Assembly: GCA_032622095.1 (NCBI GenBank)
Contig: CP136063.1
Location: 78,465,980-78,529,979 of the forward strand
DNA from: Siphonodentalium dalli
Lineage: Eukaryota; Mollusca; Scaphopoda; Gadilida; Siphonodentaliidae
Length of the DNA: 64,000 nt
Direction of reading: 5' to 3'
Position 1 is the first letter of the stretch. Each line of letters opens with the position of its first letter. The notes beneath the pieces are model-generated. The model was not told where the DNA came from. It was given only the letters and a program-made list of their open reading frames with translations, and searched no databases. This document shows positions 23,933-35,219 of this stretch, piece after piece. Both the position numbers and the translations under genes were made by a program.

Positions 23933-24440
23933 TTTAAAGGTACCCAAGGCACTTGCAGTGGGTAAATGTGCAAACAATATAAGTCTAAAAATATTACCAC
24001 TAGAAGAGAACATGGAGAAGTAGATTAACTTTGTTCTTATATACATTATCGATAATTCTCCAATAACAAAAATTCGGTGTTGAAACCATTTTATGTAAAC
24101 AAAACTGTTACAGTCATTTGTCAACAAACATTGATAAGCATAAAGTAAGTTCAAATCTTTGAGACTGAATATGATTTTCAGAATATTTTTCAATGCTATG
24201 ACCTTTTCCAATGTTTAGTCAAGTTTTGATCAAACTTTGGTATCTTATTGGACTTTTATCAGTAATTCCACTGTTTACATAATGGTTTTGATATGTAAAA
24301 TCTCATTATTGGGGAGTTATTTATAATGCAAATAAGATCAAAGTCAATCTATTTTTTCATGTACTTGTACAAGATAGCCATTTTACAGACTTTTATGTTA
24401 TTTCTCATGAACCCACTTCGAAGGCCTTGAGTCCCTTTAA
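23933..24440. mobile_element. ~508-bp TIR repeat (tttaaaggNacNcaaggca family), copy 1
   Basis: It starts tttaaaggtacccaaggca and ends aaggccttgagtccctttaa. A second, shorter copy is at 27871-28185, sharing 'gcagtgggtaaatgtg', 'gaacatggagaa' and 'tttttcatgtact'. Confidence 0.7.
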
Positions 24441-24521
24441 TATACGCATTCTTTGTTTTTACTGTGTAGCAGACAAATGTGGTCCTCTATTTGCGGCATT
24501 TTTGTCCAGAACTTTCTTAAT

Positions 24522-24909
24522 TCTTTCATGACTGGAGCTTCCTGAACTTTTGCGAAAACCTTGTGCCAATGCATTCTCTTATATATGCAGGAGACTCGCA
24601 AATATAAGAGAATACATTGGCCAAACAACATTTACCTTGACAGCCAGTGTATTCTCTTATATATGCGAGAATCCCTATGGGAGACTCACATATATATGAG
24701 AATGCACTGGCACAGTCTCCCATAGGGAGCATCGCATATATAAGAGAATGCATTGGCCTAAAATATTTACCAAGGCCATTGTAATGATTGTATGCCAGTG
24801 CATTCTCTTACACATGCAGGGCTCCCTATGGAAGACTCGCATATATAAGAGAATGCACTGGCACAGGGTATTTAATGCTGCACCAGTGCAGCTCCCGTCA
24901 TGAAAGGGT
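24522..24909. mobile_element. MITE with three internal palindromes
   Basis: The ends are inverted (tctttcatgactggagctt against gcagctcccgtcatgaaagg). Inside are three hairpins built on ccaatgcattctcttatata and its complement, with 'ccctatgggaga' loops. It is related to the element at 16956-17345, which has two such hairpins. A fragment of the same end is at ~30910-30935. Confidence 0.75.
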
Positions 24910-24930
24910 TGACATTTTTCTAAATACAAA

Positions 24931-25715
24931 CTAGAGGTGTGACTGTCCCAATGGGACTACGGATACCCCCCTTTTTAAAAAATACTAAGATGTTTGACAT
25001 GTCAGTAAACATTTAGTTAAAATAATAAAATAACAGTTCCCATTGCAGGTGTACAACCATAACCCTAATCTTAAACCTATTGACCGAAAATTGTAGGAAT
25101 AAAAGCTTGGACAAAATTATGTATGTTGCAAAAAAAGTTTCTAAGTTGAAAAAGGGGGATAACTCCACCAAAAAATGTCGGACAGACGTCATAATTGCAG
25201 GTGCACAGGTTCCCATGGTACTAAATATCAGTGCCAAGATTAAAAAACATTGACCGAAAAATGTAGGAATAAAAGCTCGGACAAAATTATGCATGTTGCA
25301 AAAAAAGTTTCTAAGTTGAAAAAGGGGGATAACTCCACCAAAAAATGTCGGACAGATGTCATAAACGCAGATGCACAAGTTCCAATGGTACTAAATATCT
25401 GTGCCACGTTTTTAAAAAATTGACCAAAAAATGTAGGAATAAAAGCTCGGACAAAAGTATACATGCTGCGAAAAATTTCTAAGTCGAAAAAGGGGGGATA
25501 ACTCAAAAAAAAAAAAGTCCGACAGACGTCATAATCGCAGGTGCACAGGTTCCCATGGTGGTTGATGTCTGTGCCAAGTTTCACGGAAATTGATCAAAAA
25601 ACGACTGAGAAAAACTCCGGACAAATTTGTGTCCACGGACGGACGGACGACGGACGGACGGACAAGCTGACTCCAGTATACCCCCCCTAACTTCGTTGCG
25701 GGGGGTATAATAAGT
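24931..25715. repeat. ~178-bp tandem repeat element ending in a 'cggacggacgg' stretch and hairpin
   Basis: At least three to four direct units share 'gaccgaaaaatgtaggaata', 'ctaagttgaaaaaggggga', 'gtcggacagacgtcat' and 'gcaggtgcacaggttccca'. The end has (CGGA)n at 25637-25662 and a terminal stem ataccccccc...ggggggtat at 25677-25710. This layout is common in bivalve dispersed repeats. Open frames on the minus strand here only reflect the repeat. Confidence 0.75.
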
Positions 25716-25971
25716 TTTCTTATGTAGTTTGTAGGTAAGCTATTAGCAAGCATATATATACATGTTAAAATTCCACGCCCAGTTTGGTTATCTTTAAAGG
25801 ATTAAAATTGGTATCATAAATCACTCGAGGGCTCAACCTTCTTACATGAAAGTTAAATAAGCTACTCTAAAAATAACATAATTTGAAGACTTTGGACAAT
25901 TGCTGATGTTAAATGACTAGCTAATAATCTTTGAAGTCCGGTGTACATGTATACATAATTTATAGAAAATG

Positions 25972-26325
25972 TTAAAGGGGGACTGTATGCTAAATCCGGC
26001 CATTTATGTGAACATCTCCTTTTATACTCGACAGAATATATGCAACAAATGAATGAATATGAGCCATGGATTAGTGCAAAATACACTCATGTGCTCTATG
26101 AATGATGCAAACAACATGGTAATTATAATCAAAATTAATTTATGATTGGAGTCAGTAACTCATTTTCATTATAATTGCCATGCTGTTTGCATCGTTCATA
26201 GAGCACATGAGTGTATTTTGCACTAACTTGTGGCTCAAATTCATTCATTTGTTGCATGTATTATGTTGAGTATAAAAGGACGTGGTCACATAAGTAGCCA
26301 GATTTAGTGTACAGTACCCCTTTAA
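25972..26325. mobile_element. 354-bp foldback (ttaaagggg...ccccttta), copy 1
   Basis: The ends TTAAAGGGGGACTGTATGC and GTACAGTACCCCTTTAA are inverted. Arms of ~150 bp pair well (for example tagtgcaaaatacactcatg with catgagtgtattttgcacta). Relatives are at 30934-31119, 32186-32830 and 62190. Confidence 0.85.
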
Positions 26326-27539
26326 ATGGATTATGTTTTTGTCTCCTTGTACTCCAAATAAAACAGTTGGGCCACACCAAAATTATAGCCTGGATTACAG
26401 ACATATGGTTAGAGAAAAATTAGATGCAGGTGCTGGCAGGTGGGGAAAAAATGGTAATAAATAAATATTCCATCACCGCTGTTATAATAAACACACATTC
26501 GCAATGTTCCTCAATGTCACAAAAATCTGTTTAATTCAAATTACAAAAATAAATTGAGTTATATATAAACAATTTCCTAAAAAAGTTTAATTAATGGAAC
26601 AGAAAGTTCAAAGGAAAGAATGTACCATCAACTATTTCCTGCACCGCATGCTTTATATTTTAGTGAACATGAACATAAACAAGTGAGGTCAAAATTTTAC
26701 GTTGAGAATGTATGAAAAAAGTAGTATGATGTGTTCATAAACAAGACTATTGAATTGCAGTTGCCGTTAAGCCTGTATGAAAAGAATTGTAGGATGGGTT
26801 TGTAAACAAGACTATTTATTTTCAGGTGCCGCATTCCAATTATGTGACAGGACTCATAGCTGGCAGTGCCAGTTACTAAGCAACCATTATCTACAACTAC
26901 ACTGTTAGATGAAATGTTTTTTTGGTTTTATTATTAACCACACCGAGAAGAGAAGATCTATTAGTTGGAAATGATTCATGGTAGCATAAGCTGTTGATGT
27001 AATGAATTTTCATAAGATAATAGAATATAAACTTTTATCATATGACTCAATCATTATTTACGTTGGAAACTATGTCATAAATCAATTTCATATCAATTAC
27101 TAATTCATATCACCTTCCGATAATTTGATTGGTTTGTTGACAAAAAGTGTGTTCTGATTGGCTGAATGGCAGCCGAGGGCCGAGCCGCATCTCTGACTAA
27201 ATGCAGGTCAAATTCGTGCGCGTCAAATACACGAATCAACGCGATGCCGATATTCTCGCAATTATAATCTTGAAATATATAGTTTTGGACATTGTTATAC
27301 GATAAATAGAATATGTAATTCGTATTTATCTAATAAACATACGATATAATGTCACAAACTGAGAACAGAATAGTGCACTATATCTTCGCGTGCATATTAT
27401 TTCTGCTAGTTCACCAGGTGTAATTGGGCTTCCGGTGCAATGAAGTGACGTCACATTAACCTTTTGCTGCCGATGTCATATAGCTATTTAGTGATTTGTG
27501 TGCGTTTTGGACATCATAATCAATTTATAGGTGTCATAT
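26326..27539. other. No gene seen
   Basis: AT-rich sequence contains a ~65-bp partial tandem duplication at 26700-26850 (words 'tgtatgaaaa' and 'taaacaagactatt' twice). Nothing else is identified. Confidence 0.5.
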
Positions 27540-27711
27540 GATAAATAGAAAATGTAATTCGTGTTTGTCTCATATGATATTTATGAAACTCGTCACGAAT
27601 TTTTAGTTTTCTCTCTCCGGAGGCTCGAGAAAACTGAAAATTCTTAGACTCGTTTCATAAAAATCATATGAGAGAAACACTCATTTCATATCCTCTATAT
27701 CTCAATCATTT
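27540..27711. repeat. 172-bp near-palindrome centred on ctccggag
   Basis: The left arm words 'gtctcatatgat', 'tttatgaaac' and 'agttttctc' are mirrored as 'gagaaaact', 'gtttcataaa' and 'atcatatgagag'. Arms are about 80 bp with scattered mismatches. Confidence 0.8.
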
Positions 27712-27870
27712 AAAAAAACAAGTATTATATGGTCACAATTTGTGCATACATATGCTGATTTCCAAACACTGCTGTCTGGATACTAGTACAGACACCTGTA
27801 CTTTCTGGAAGAGTAACCGACGACATAAATCGATCCGGGTTAAGTTTAACGCGGTATAAATTTAATGATA

Positions 27871-28185
27871 TTTAAAGGGACACAAGGCACTCGCAGTGGG
27901 TAAATGTGTAAAAAACATTATAAAGTCTGTAAAAAATTCACCACTGGGAAGAACATGGAGAAATAGATAAACATTAATGTTTACATAACAATGGTTTTGA
28001 CAAACAAATTTCATTATTGGACAGTTATTACTAATTAAAATAAGAACAAAGTCAATCTATTCTTACATGTTTCATCTATTTTTCATGTACTCTAATGTAT
28101 TTGTTGATGATAGTTGTTTTACAGACTTTTATCAAATTTATGTTATTTCACATGAACCCATTTCGAAGGCATCGAATCCCTTTAA
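27871..28185. mobile_element. ~315-bp TIR repeat, copy 2 of the 23933 family
   Basis: It starts tttaaagggacacaaggca and ends aaggcatcgaatccctttaa. It is an internally deleted relative of 23933-24440. Confidence 0.7.
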
Positions 28186-28530
28186 GCGACAACCAATTGT
28201 TTACAGAATTCCATGAATAAAGGTTATCTGCAATTGTATGATTCATTATGGGAAATTGAAAAATTGTGAAACATGGGGAGGAAGGAATTATTTCATAAAA
28301 TTAGTTAACCCAGTGGTTGTTAGGAGACATTTCATATATAACTTGATAATCATGGTATATAGATGTATATCGCTCTACACAAGCTCACATAAATTAATAA
28401 TAAAACCTGTTAAAATAAATTGTAGCATGATATTACATATCAGCTATATGTAGAATATGTCTAGAATATATGACTGGAAAAAAGTGAACAAATGGATAAT
28501 GACAATGAACAGTAATTCTCCCACAAGGAG

Positions 28531-28925
28531 CAAGCCTTCAAAAAGTGTGTGTCATTTGCAGAATGAGGTCCCCAGAGGGTGAATTTAGTGACGCTATCCC
28601 GCATAGAAGGCTAGGATAACTAAATTCACCCTCTGGGGACCTCAATCTGCTTTGGTCTCAACTTCTGGGAAGTATCTAAAGTCTCAAATTAACTTTGTTT
28701 TTAGTTACTATTTCCATTCTGTTCAGTTTCTATATCCCCTAATTTGCAAAAGATATTAAAGATGCACAATTGAGGTGACCAATGGGTGAACATAACCAAC
28801 TTCAACTGGGGAACCTCCATCTGATCCTAGGTCTCCCACAGTAGTTGAGGCCTCAGCAGAATGAGGTTCCCACAGTTTGAATTTGGTGATGTTAGATCCC
28901 AATGTGGGATATCAGGCCCCTGGGG
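28531..28925. mobile_element. Copy of the 'gtgtgtctgtcatttgcaga' element (28.5 kb)
   Basis: It opens caagcc...gtgtgtgtcatttgcagaatg, followed by a short palindrome on 'ccccagagggtgaattta' and an interior with 'atatcccctaatttgcaa' and 'cacaattgaggtgacc'. The right end is degenerate. Related copies are at 29470-29893 and 34223-34576. Confidence 0.65.
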
Positions 28926-29469
28926 AAAAATACTAAAATACCAATATGGACTATACCAGTGACTATTTGCAGACTTAACAAGGAGGGCATCACTATTATA
29001 TGAATCAATAAATCATACAAAGGTGCCTGAAATTATCTTGTCATAATACTTACAAAAATTTAAATTAGGATTTCTGGTATATGCATTAATCTGATAATGA
29101 TATGAAGACCTTTTCTGTGATAAGTTGTCAACCCATTCTGTACTAAATGGATTCTCTCACTCAGTTATCAATGTATATATTGGAACAGTCAATCATTCAT
29201 TAAAAAATGAAAATATGAGAGATGTACAAAAATATAATAAAAGCAGTGGTTTGTTGAAGTTATTATCTGAACCATTTCCAAATTCCTAAGGGAACTACTT
29301 TTCAATAAAATTCACATTCACAGCACCATATATGTCACTCGTTAATCTAATAACAACAAATTTCACACAAAATATTAGTTGTAAATGTAAAATCAAACTA
29401 TTAGAACAAATTCAACCAAACTTAAGGTTTGAAATTTCCAACTGATGTTGTGTCAGACATGTTGCCAAT
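28926..29469. other. No gene seen; fragment of the 33262-type element
   Basis: 29125-29300 shares 'tggattctc', 'cagttatNaa' and 'atatattggaa' with 33262-33340. The rest is AT-rich and unassigned. Confidence 0.4.
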
Positions 29470-29893
29470 CAAGCCTGGAAATAGTGTGTCTATCATTTAC
29501 ATAATGAGGTCCCCAGAGGGTGATGCTCTCCCGCATGGCGGTTTAGCATCACCAAATTCACCCTCTTGGAAACCTCATTTTGCTGAGGCCTCAACTGCTA
29601 TGGTAGACCTTAGATCAGACTGAAGTTCCCCAGTTGAAGTTGGTGATGTTCACACATTAGTCACCTCGATTGTGCATGTTTAATATCTTCTGCAAATTAG
29701 GAGATATAGAAACTGAACAGTAGGAAAAGTAACTGACAACAATGTTAATTTGAGACTATACTTCCCAGAAGTTGTGGCCTAAGCAGAATGAGGTCCCCGG
29801 AGGGTCAATTTAGTGATGCTAGACCGCTGTGCGGGGTAGCGTCACTAAATTTATCCTCTGGGGACCTCATTCTGCAAATGACAGACACACATG
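29470..29893. mobile_element. Copy of the 'gtgtgtctgtcatttgcaga' element (29.5 kb)
   Basis: The left end is caagcctggaaatagtgtgtc and the right end is attctgcaaatgacagacac. Each end carries its own small palindrome (gaggtccccagagggtga), so the element is a palindrome-ended inverted-repeat unit. It runs straight into the next palindrome at 29905. Confidence 0.7.
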
Positions 29894-29904
29894 GCCCAGA
29901 GATG

Positions 29905-30184
29905 GCAAAAAACATTCTACTACAGTAATGCTCTAAGTAATCGACTTATTAACCACAGCAGAATTATGGGTAACTTTTCATGATTTAGTCGGAAATATGG
30001 CTTGTTGCCATTCACCGGAATGCTCTCCCATGGGTAACTTTTCATGATTTAGTCAGAAATATGGCTTGTTCCGATGAGTGGCAACAAGCCATATTTCCGA
30101 CTAAATCATGAAAAATTACCCATAATTCTGCTGTGGTTAATAAGTCGATTACTTAGAGCATTACTGTAGTAGAATGTTTTTTGC
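29905..30184. mobile_element. 280-bp palindromic MITE, copy 1
   Basis: Arms of ~110 bp are nearly perfect from gcaaaaaacattctactaca to its complement. They contain tacagtaatgctctaagtaa, accacagcagaattatggg and gtcggaaatatggcttgttg. The centre holds an extra partial arm copy. The TACAGTAATG ends and TA boundaries suggest a Tc1/mariner-type origin (inferred). Confidence 0.88.
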
Positions 30185-30305
30185 TGTGGTGCTTAGAGCA
30201 TTACTGTCGCTAAAAATGTATCTCAAAGACTACCTATTAAACCCGTGACTATTAGGTTCAACAGTGTGATAGTTTTTGCATATCACCCTCTGATCATTCT
30301 GATAC

Positions 30306-30523
30306 TACAGTAATGCCCTAAATAATCGACTCCTTAACCACAGCAGAATTATGGGTAACTTTTCAGGATTTAGTCGGAAATATGGCTTGTTGCCATTCAT
30401 CGGAATGTTCTCAGTGAGAGCATTCCGATGAATGGCAATAAGCCATATTTCTGACTAAATCCTGAAAAGTTACCCGTGATTCTGCTGTGGTTTAAGGAGT
30501 CGATTATTTAGGGCATTACTGTA
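30306..30523. mobile_element. 218-bp palindromic MITE, copy 2
   Basis: It begins TACAGTAATGCCCTAAATAA and ends with the inverse. The arms cover almost the whole element, with a centre near 'tctcagtgaga'. Confidence 0.9.
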
Positions 30524-30810
30524 CCTATAGAAACAAGTTGTAAAGTAAAATTTGTATGGTGCTATCAATGAAATAATTTCAACTGTGGTCCAAAGCATGA
30601 TGTAGATATTATTGCCAACTTTCAATCAGGAGATCATCGAAAAACATAGACTCAGTAAATGTGAGTGAATAATATTAAATATAGAACCATACACTTGATG
30701 AAATGGGCAAGTCAACTGCACCCAGATTGAATAATGCAATACTTTCGAACACACTTCTAACATGAGTGTGGCTCTATAATTATGCCAGGTGAAGCATATA
30801 CTGATATGAA

Positions 30811-30890
30811 ATACATTAATGCCCTAAATAATCGACTCCTTAACCACATCTGAATTATGGGTAATTTTTCAGGATTTAGTCGGAAACATA
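30811..30890. mobile_element. Half copy of the palindromic MITE
   Basis: Only one arm is present (attaatgccctaaataatcg ... ggatttagtcggaaa). The partner arm is missing. Confidence 0.75.
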
Positions 30891-30933
30891 AGGGTTTTTC
30901 GCAAAATTTCAGGAAGCTCCAGTCATAGAAGGG

Positions 30934-31119
30934 TTAAAGGGGTGCTGTACACTAAATCATAATAACATAATTACAATGTTGTTTGTATCCTTCATAGAGG
31001 ACAGGAATGTATTTTGCACTAATTCATGTCTCAAATTCGTTTCATACATATTCCGATGAGTATCAAAGGAGATGGCCCCATAATTTTTTTTTAGGATTTA
31101 GTGTTCAGTACCCCTTTAA
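30934..31119. mobile_element. 186-bp copy of the ttaaagggg...cccctttaa family
   Basis: The ends are ttaaaggggtgctgtacac and gttcagtaccccttta. It shares 'tgtattttgcactaat' with 25972-26325 but keeps essentially one arm. Confidence 0.75.
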
Positions 31120-31601
31120 ATTATAAGAAATAACTCTTGTTTATATGAAGTTTACCAGTTATAATGGAAACGTTTGAAGACAAATTCACCAATTTACAAT
31201 AAACACACATCATACAATTTATCTTCAAATTGTTTGGTTATAACTGCAAGAACCAAGAGTTATTTCTTAAATGAACAAACCAATAACTGTTAATGGCTGC
31301 TGTAAATGATAATGAAAGCACAGTTTGATATTTGATATGACAAATTGACAATACAGTTAACATAATACAAATATACCGGTATGATTTCCAGCACCAATGA
31401 TATCAAACCCTTAACCTGCCAAGTAATATAGTGACAACATACCTGTACATAATGTAATGGACAGGAATATTAACTGCAGCGGAGGAAGGTATTGTGGATT
31501 TATTATATCCACCAATGAAATATATATGGTGTAGTGATCTGTTCTATACAATAAAGCACAGAATGGAAGATTGTATAAAATTAATTCCTAACATATCAAA
31601 T
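31120..31601. other. No gene seen; small inverted repeat
   Basis: 'aagaaataactcttg' (31129) faces 'caagagttatttctta' (31254), a ~140-bp foldback. The rest is AT-rich. Confidence 0.5.
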
Positions 31602-31818
31602 TACAGTAATGCCCTAAATAATCAACTCCTTAACCACAGCAGAATTATGGGAAATTTTTCAGGATTTAGTCGGAAATATGGCTTGTTTCCATTCATCGGA
31701 AAGCTCTAACTGAGAGCTTCCCGATGAATGGCAACAAGCTATATTTCCGACTAAATCCTGAAAAATTACCCATAATTCTACTGTGGTTAAGGAGTCGATT
31801 ATTTAGGGCATTACTGTA
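31602..31818. mobile_element. 217-bp palindromic MITE, copy 3
   Basis: It has the same TACAGTAATGCCCTAAATAA ends and arms as 30306-30523. The centre 'agctctaactgagagct' differs slightly. Confidence 0.9.
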
Positions 31819-32185
31819 AATGTGTAATGTACTAAAATGTTGTTGTTTGTTTCTATATCTCTGAAAAACGTAACCAGATTTCCATTATTTGACTGTCTGC
31901 TGAGTATGAAGTAATAAGTAGGAATGTACAAAAATAGAACGCTCATCATCAAGATAATTTTGTATAATTTTCAGGCAAATGTATCAAATAAATGTTATAT
32001 TATATGAACAATAGTCCCAGATACTCAATAATTTTATTGTATTGTCATTGAGTGGCTTCGGTCCACACCCCGTATCAACATAATATTTTATATGAAGTGT
32101 GCCATGCATTGCCCAATCCACTATCAATTAATTAATTTGATTACATGTTATACATGGAAATTTGTAACTTAGTTTAGGGATGGAT
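31819..32185. other. No gene seen
   Basis: AT-rich sequence without TIR pair, ORF or tandem structure that I can detect. Confidence 0.5.
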
Positions 32186-32830
32186 TTAAAGCCGGGGTAC
32201 TGTACACAGAGATAGGCCATTTTTTTTTATTTACTCCCATTGACATAACTTTCAAGTTAGATTGTGTTCGTGTTATATGAGTTTCGTATAAACCTAATTT
32301 AGCGACGAAAATATTGATCTTGGAAATAAAAATATTACGATTTCAAACTACGCGCCATGTTTTTGACCTTCACCGGAGAAGACGCAGGTTGCAGGATGAA
32401 CCGGAAGTTCAATTGATGCCTGCAATATCTTCCATCGAACAATCTCACCCCCTATAAAAATACTTGACGCTTTATGAATCTTGTTTCTTCTCTTTTTTTC
32501 CAAATTGGTTATAGCGGGACTTCCTTTTGCATGTAACATGTTTTGTTCGCAACTCAATAATGTTCGTCTTAAATGGCCGTCGATAAAAGACACCCAACAT
32601 GTGAGATTTCAAGAACGGTAACTCGTAATGGCATAATTCGCCATTTTATGATTCCAGCCATAAATTCATTTATATTAAATAATTCAATTTGACTTTTATG
32701 ATAGCCTGTTAACCGGAACGTTTTCAATAGACATCGTCGACTCAAATACGTTATTTAAAAATATAATATTGATATTAGATCGCAATTGTTACCCGGAATT
32801 TATTGAAATTGGCGTACAGTACCCCTTTAA
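32186..32830. mobile_element. 645-bp TIR element, copy with duplicate at 62190
   Basis: The ends are ttaaagccggggtactgtac and gtacagtacccctttaa. The first ~415 bp match 62190-62610 closely, including 'cgcgccatgtttttgacctt', 'caccggagaagacgcagg' and 'ggccgtcgataaaagacac'. No coding frame is shared by the two copies. Confidence 0.8.
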
Positions 32831-33261
32831 AGTATATTAAATTATTAAATTTGATTTTAAGATACATGTAGCCTGTTAAGTTAATTGATTATTTTCCTAT
32901 CCATTATCGATATCAGATCGTTGTTATTATTGGAAATTTATTGAAATTGGGATACCATCTCCTTTTAAGAGTGGAATGTGATGAACAGAAGCCTGGATAT
33001 GAAATATTATAATCATCAATGCTCTATATGGAATAAAATAAAGCAAATAAAGTTTGCAACAGACTACATTTCTAGCTGTGGCACATTCCATTATAGTAAC
33101 TTCCAGAACACTCCATGAAACATGCTGCCGTGAAATGGACTATCAAACTTAAGGCAATGGTCTGTGACAGATCAATATATGTATATATATATATGCGTAC
33201 TCACATAAAATACAACATTTTATTTGACACATTCGCCTGGAAATTATTACATTCAGGACGC
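32831..33261. other. No gene seen
   Basis: This looks like a degenerate relative of the adjacent element's end ('gatcgttgttattattggaa', 'ttattgaaattggga') followed by AT-rich sequence with a TATATA microsatellite near 33180. Confidence 0.4.
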
Positions 33262-33496
33262 TTAACCCTTTCTATATTAAATAGATTCTCCCATTCAGTT
33301 ATAAAAATATATATTGGAATGATCCTTATTCATTTGGAGGGATGTTTAGGTGATAAAAGCAGATGACAGTTAAATTAAAGAGCAGAAGGAGCCATATTTG
33401 TTGAAGGAAATGTTTAGATAATAAGTTCAACAAATTACCTGTAGTTTGTTGAACTTATTAACTGAACATTTCCTTATTTAGTATAGAAAGGGTTAA
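33262..33496. mobile_element. 235-bp TIR element with internal hairpin
   Basis: The ends are ttaaccctttctata and tatagaaagggttaa, a perfect 15-bp TIR. A ~28-bp-arm hairpin (aataagttcaacaaa against tttgttgaacttatt) lies at about 33400-33472. Confidence 0.8.
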
Positions 33497-34222
33497 ACCT
33501 TCAAATACATGTATCTGACATGGTAGGTTTGATGTTGTATTAATTTTAATTAATCATTCTCAGAACAGTGAATGTTGTCAGATTCAGTTTCAACATCTTT
33601 CTCATTTGTTCCATTATAATGTTGGTGTATTTATTTTTGAATATTATATAGATTTTTCAAATGTAGGTCATGTGATGTAATTCAAGAAAAATATTATCAA
33701 TAATATACTTATTGAAAACTTTTATAATTTACCTGGCGACCTGCGAGTTAAATATTATAACTGTTCAATGATATGCCTGCTTTGCTTTGTTTCCCGGACA
33801 ACTGCTTCATACATAACTGTTGCTCCAGAGATTTGCATGGAAATCCCCATTCAAAACCGGTCACTTGACCTCCCCCTTAACTCACAATTGGGGTGTTGAT
33901 TTAAATTTTCAGTTAACACAAATCCTTCAAATACTGAACATTTACATGCCACCCAATCATGCCAAATCTAAATATATTTGTAAACAGCTGACATCAGCTC
34001 TATTGTATCATTGGAGACTTGTTTATCTTCAACAATTCACAACAGGGTTACTGTTTGGTGTTTTTTGGGGGGGAAGACAGTTAGTTTTATACTAGTAATA
34101 TGTCCATAAATTACTGGTAGTAAAGCTGATTACAGAGTATTAAACTACTGCAAAATCTATCACTAACACATAACAGGAATTTACATGTACTTGTACTCAA
34201 CTAATCATTATCACTGGGCAGG
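33497..34222. other. No gene seen
   Basis: AT-rich sequence downstream of the LysM gene's 3' end. No structure is identified. Confidence 0.45.
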
Positions 34223-34576
34223 CAAGCCCAAGTTTAGTGTGTCTGTCATTTGCAGAATGAAGTCCCCAGATGGACTAGCATCACCAAATTCACCCTCTGG
34301 ATCCACATTCTGTTTAGGTCTCAACTTCTGTGAGAGACCTACATGTATAGGATCAGATTGAAGTTCCCCAATGGAAGTTGGTCATGTTCAACAATTAGTC
34401 ACCTTGATTGTGCATTTTATCTTCAGCAGATTAGGGGATATAGAAACTCAAAATTAGGGAAAAAGTAATGAAAAACAAGTAGATGAGACCTAAGCAGAAT
34501 GTGCGGGATAGTGTCACTATATTCACCCTCTGGGGACCTCATTCTGCAAATGACAGACACACTAAATTCAGGCTTG
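34223..34576. mobile_element. 354-bp MITE just downstream of the LysM gene
   Basis: The ends form a long inverted repeat: caagcc, then TTTAGTGTGTCTGTCATTTG and cagaatga, against the complement ending in ggcttg. Interior words match 28531 and 29470. It starts about 104 bp beyond the LysM gene stop on the transcribed strand, so it probably lies in that gene's 3' UTR. Confidence 0.85.
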
Positions 34577-34679
34577 TGGGTAGGTAAGAGTAAATTATAA
34601 AAATCACTATTCATACCAGAAGAACATGTATACACTGGGTTCACACATTCATTCACAATAGAATACTATCTTCCTATTA

Positions 34680-35219
34680 TCAAGAAAAATGGCTCATGTA
34701 TAGGAAGTATGCCAGTGGGAGAATTACTGCGATAAGAATTAACACAACAATGATGCTATACCACCGTATACCACAGTCAATTCCATTAAACAAGGCCGTC
34801 TTCTTATTCTTAATTGGAAGAATTGTTTTATTGGTGAGATGGGAAACAACCTCATCTAATGAGTTATGTTTAGTCCGTGTTTTCGTTCGAATTTCTGCCA
34901 AATCAGCATCCATATTCCTCAGGAATTCCTCACCATCACGATTCTGTGGGGAGAGAGAATCACGAATGCTCAAAGTCCTTATGATAAGGTTTTGTTTTTC
35001 TGGGTCACTTAGATCATTGTCACTTAGTTCTGCTTCGTTGGCAAATACTTCTTCTCTCTGCAATGATTTACTCCTCTCTCTCGTCTGAGAGTGAACTGAT
35101 TCATGGTCACCGATCAACTCAGTCAGAACACCGTGCTTCTTAATGGGAATTTTAAGAGCAGTGAGAGCAAAGAAATCTTGGTCCCTGATCAGACAATTGA
35201 TTCGTTTTAGTTCCGAGAC
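34680..35219 (-). CDS. LYSMD3: LYSMD exon 2 (end of LysM, linker, membrane helix)
   Basis: It encodes 179 residues plus TGA. Residues 1-28 complete the LysM domain, a Ser/Glu/Asp-rich linker follows, and a ~22-residue membrane segment lies near the C-terminus. Long open frames on the + strand here are antisense shadows. Confidence 0.92.
   Translation of the reverse strand, partial: VSELKRINCLIRDQDFFALTALKIPIKKHGVLTELIGDHESVHSQTRERSKSLQREEVFANEAELSDNDLSDPEKQNLIIRTLSIRDSLSPQNRDGEEFLRNMDADLAEIRTKTRTKHNSLDEVVSHLTNKTILPIKNKKTALFNGIDCGIRWYSIIVVLILIAVILPLAYFLYMSHFS

Noticed and set aside
25013-25584. Two 114-121-codon minus-strand frames that look like a repeated protein
   Set aside because: The repetition follows the ~178-bp DNA repeat. 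Frames are broken in other units and end in (CGGA)n.
34696-35088. 130-codon + frame
   Set aside because: It is antisense to LYSMD exon 2, which is supported by homology and splice signals.
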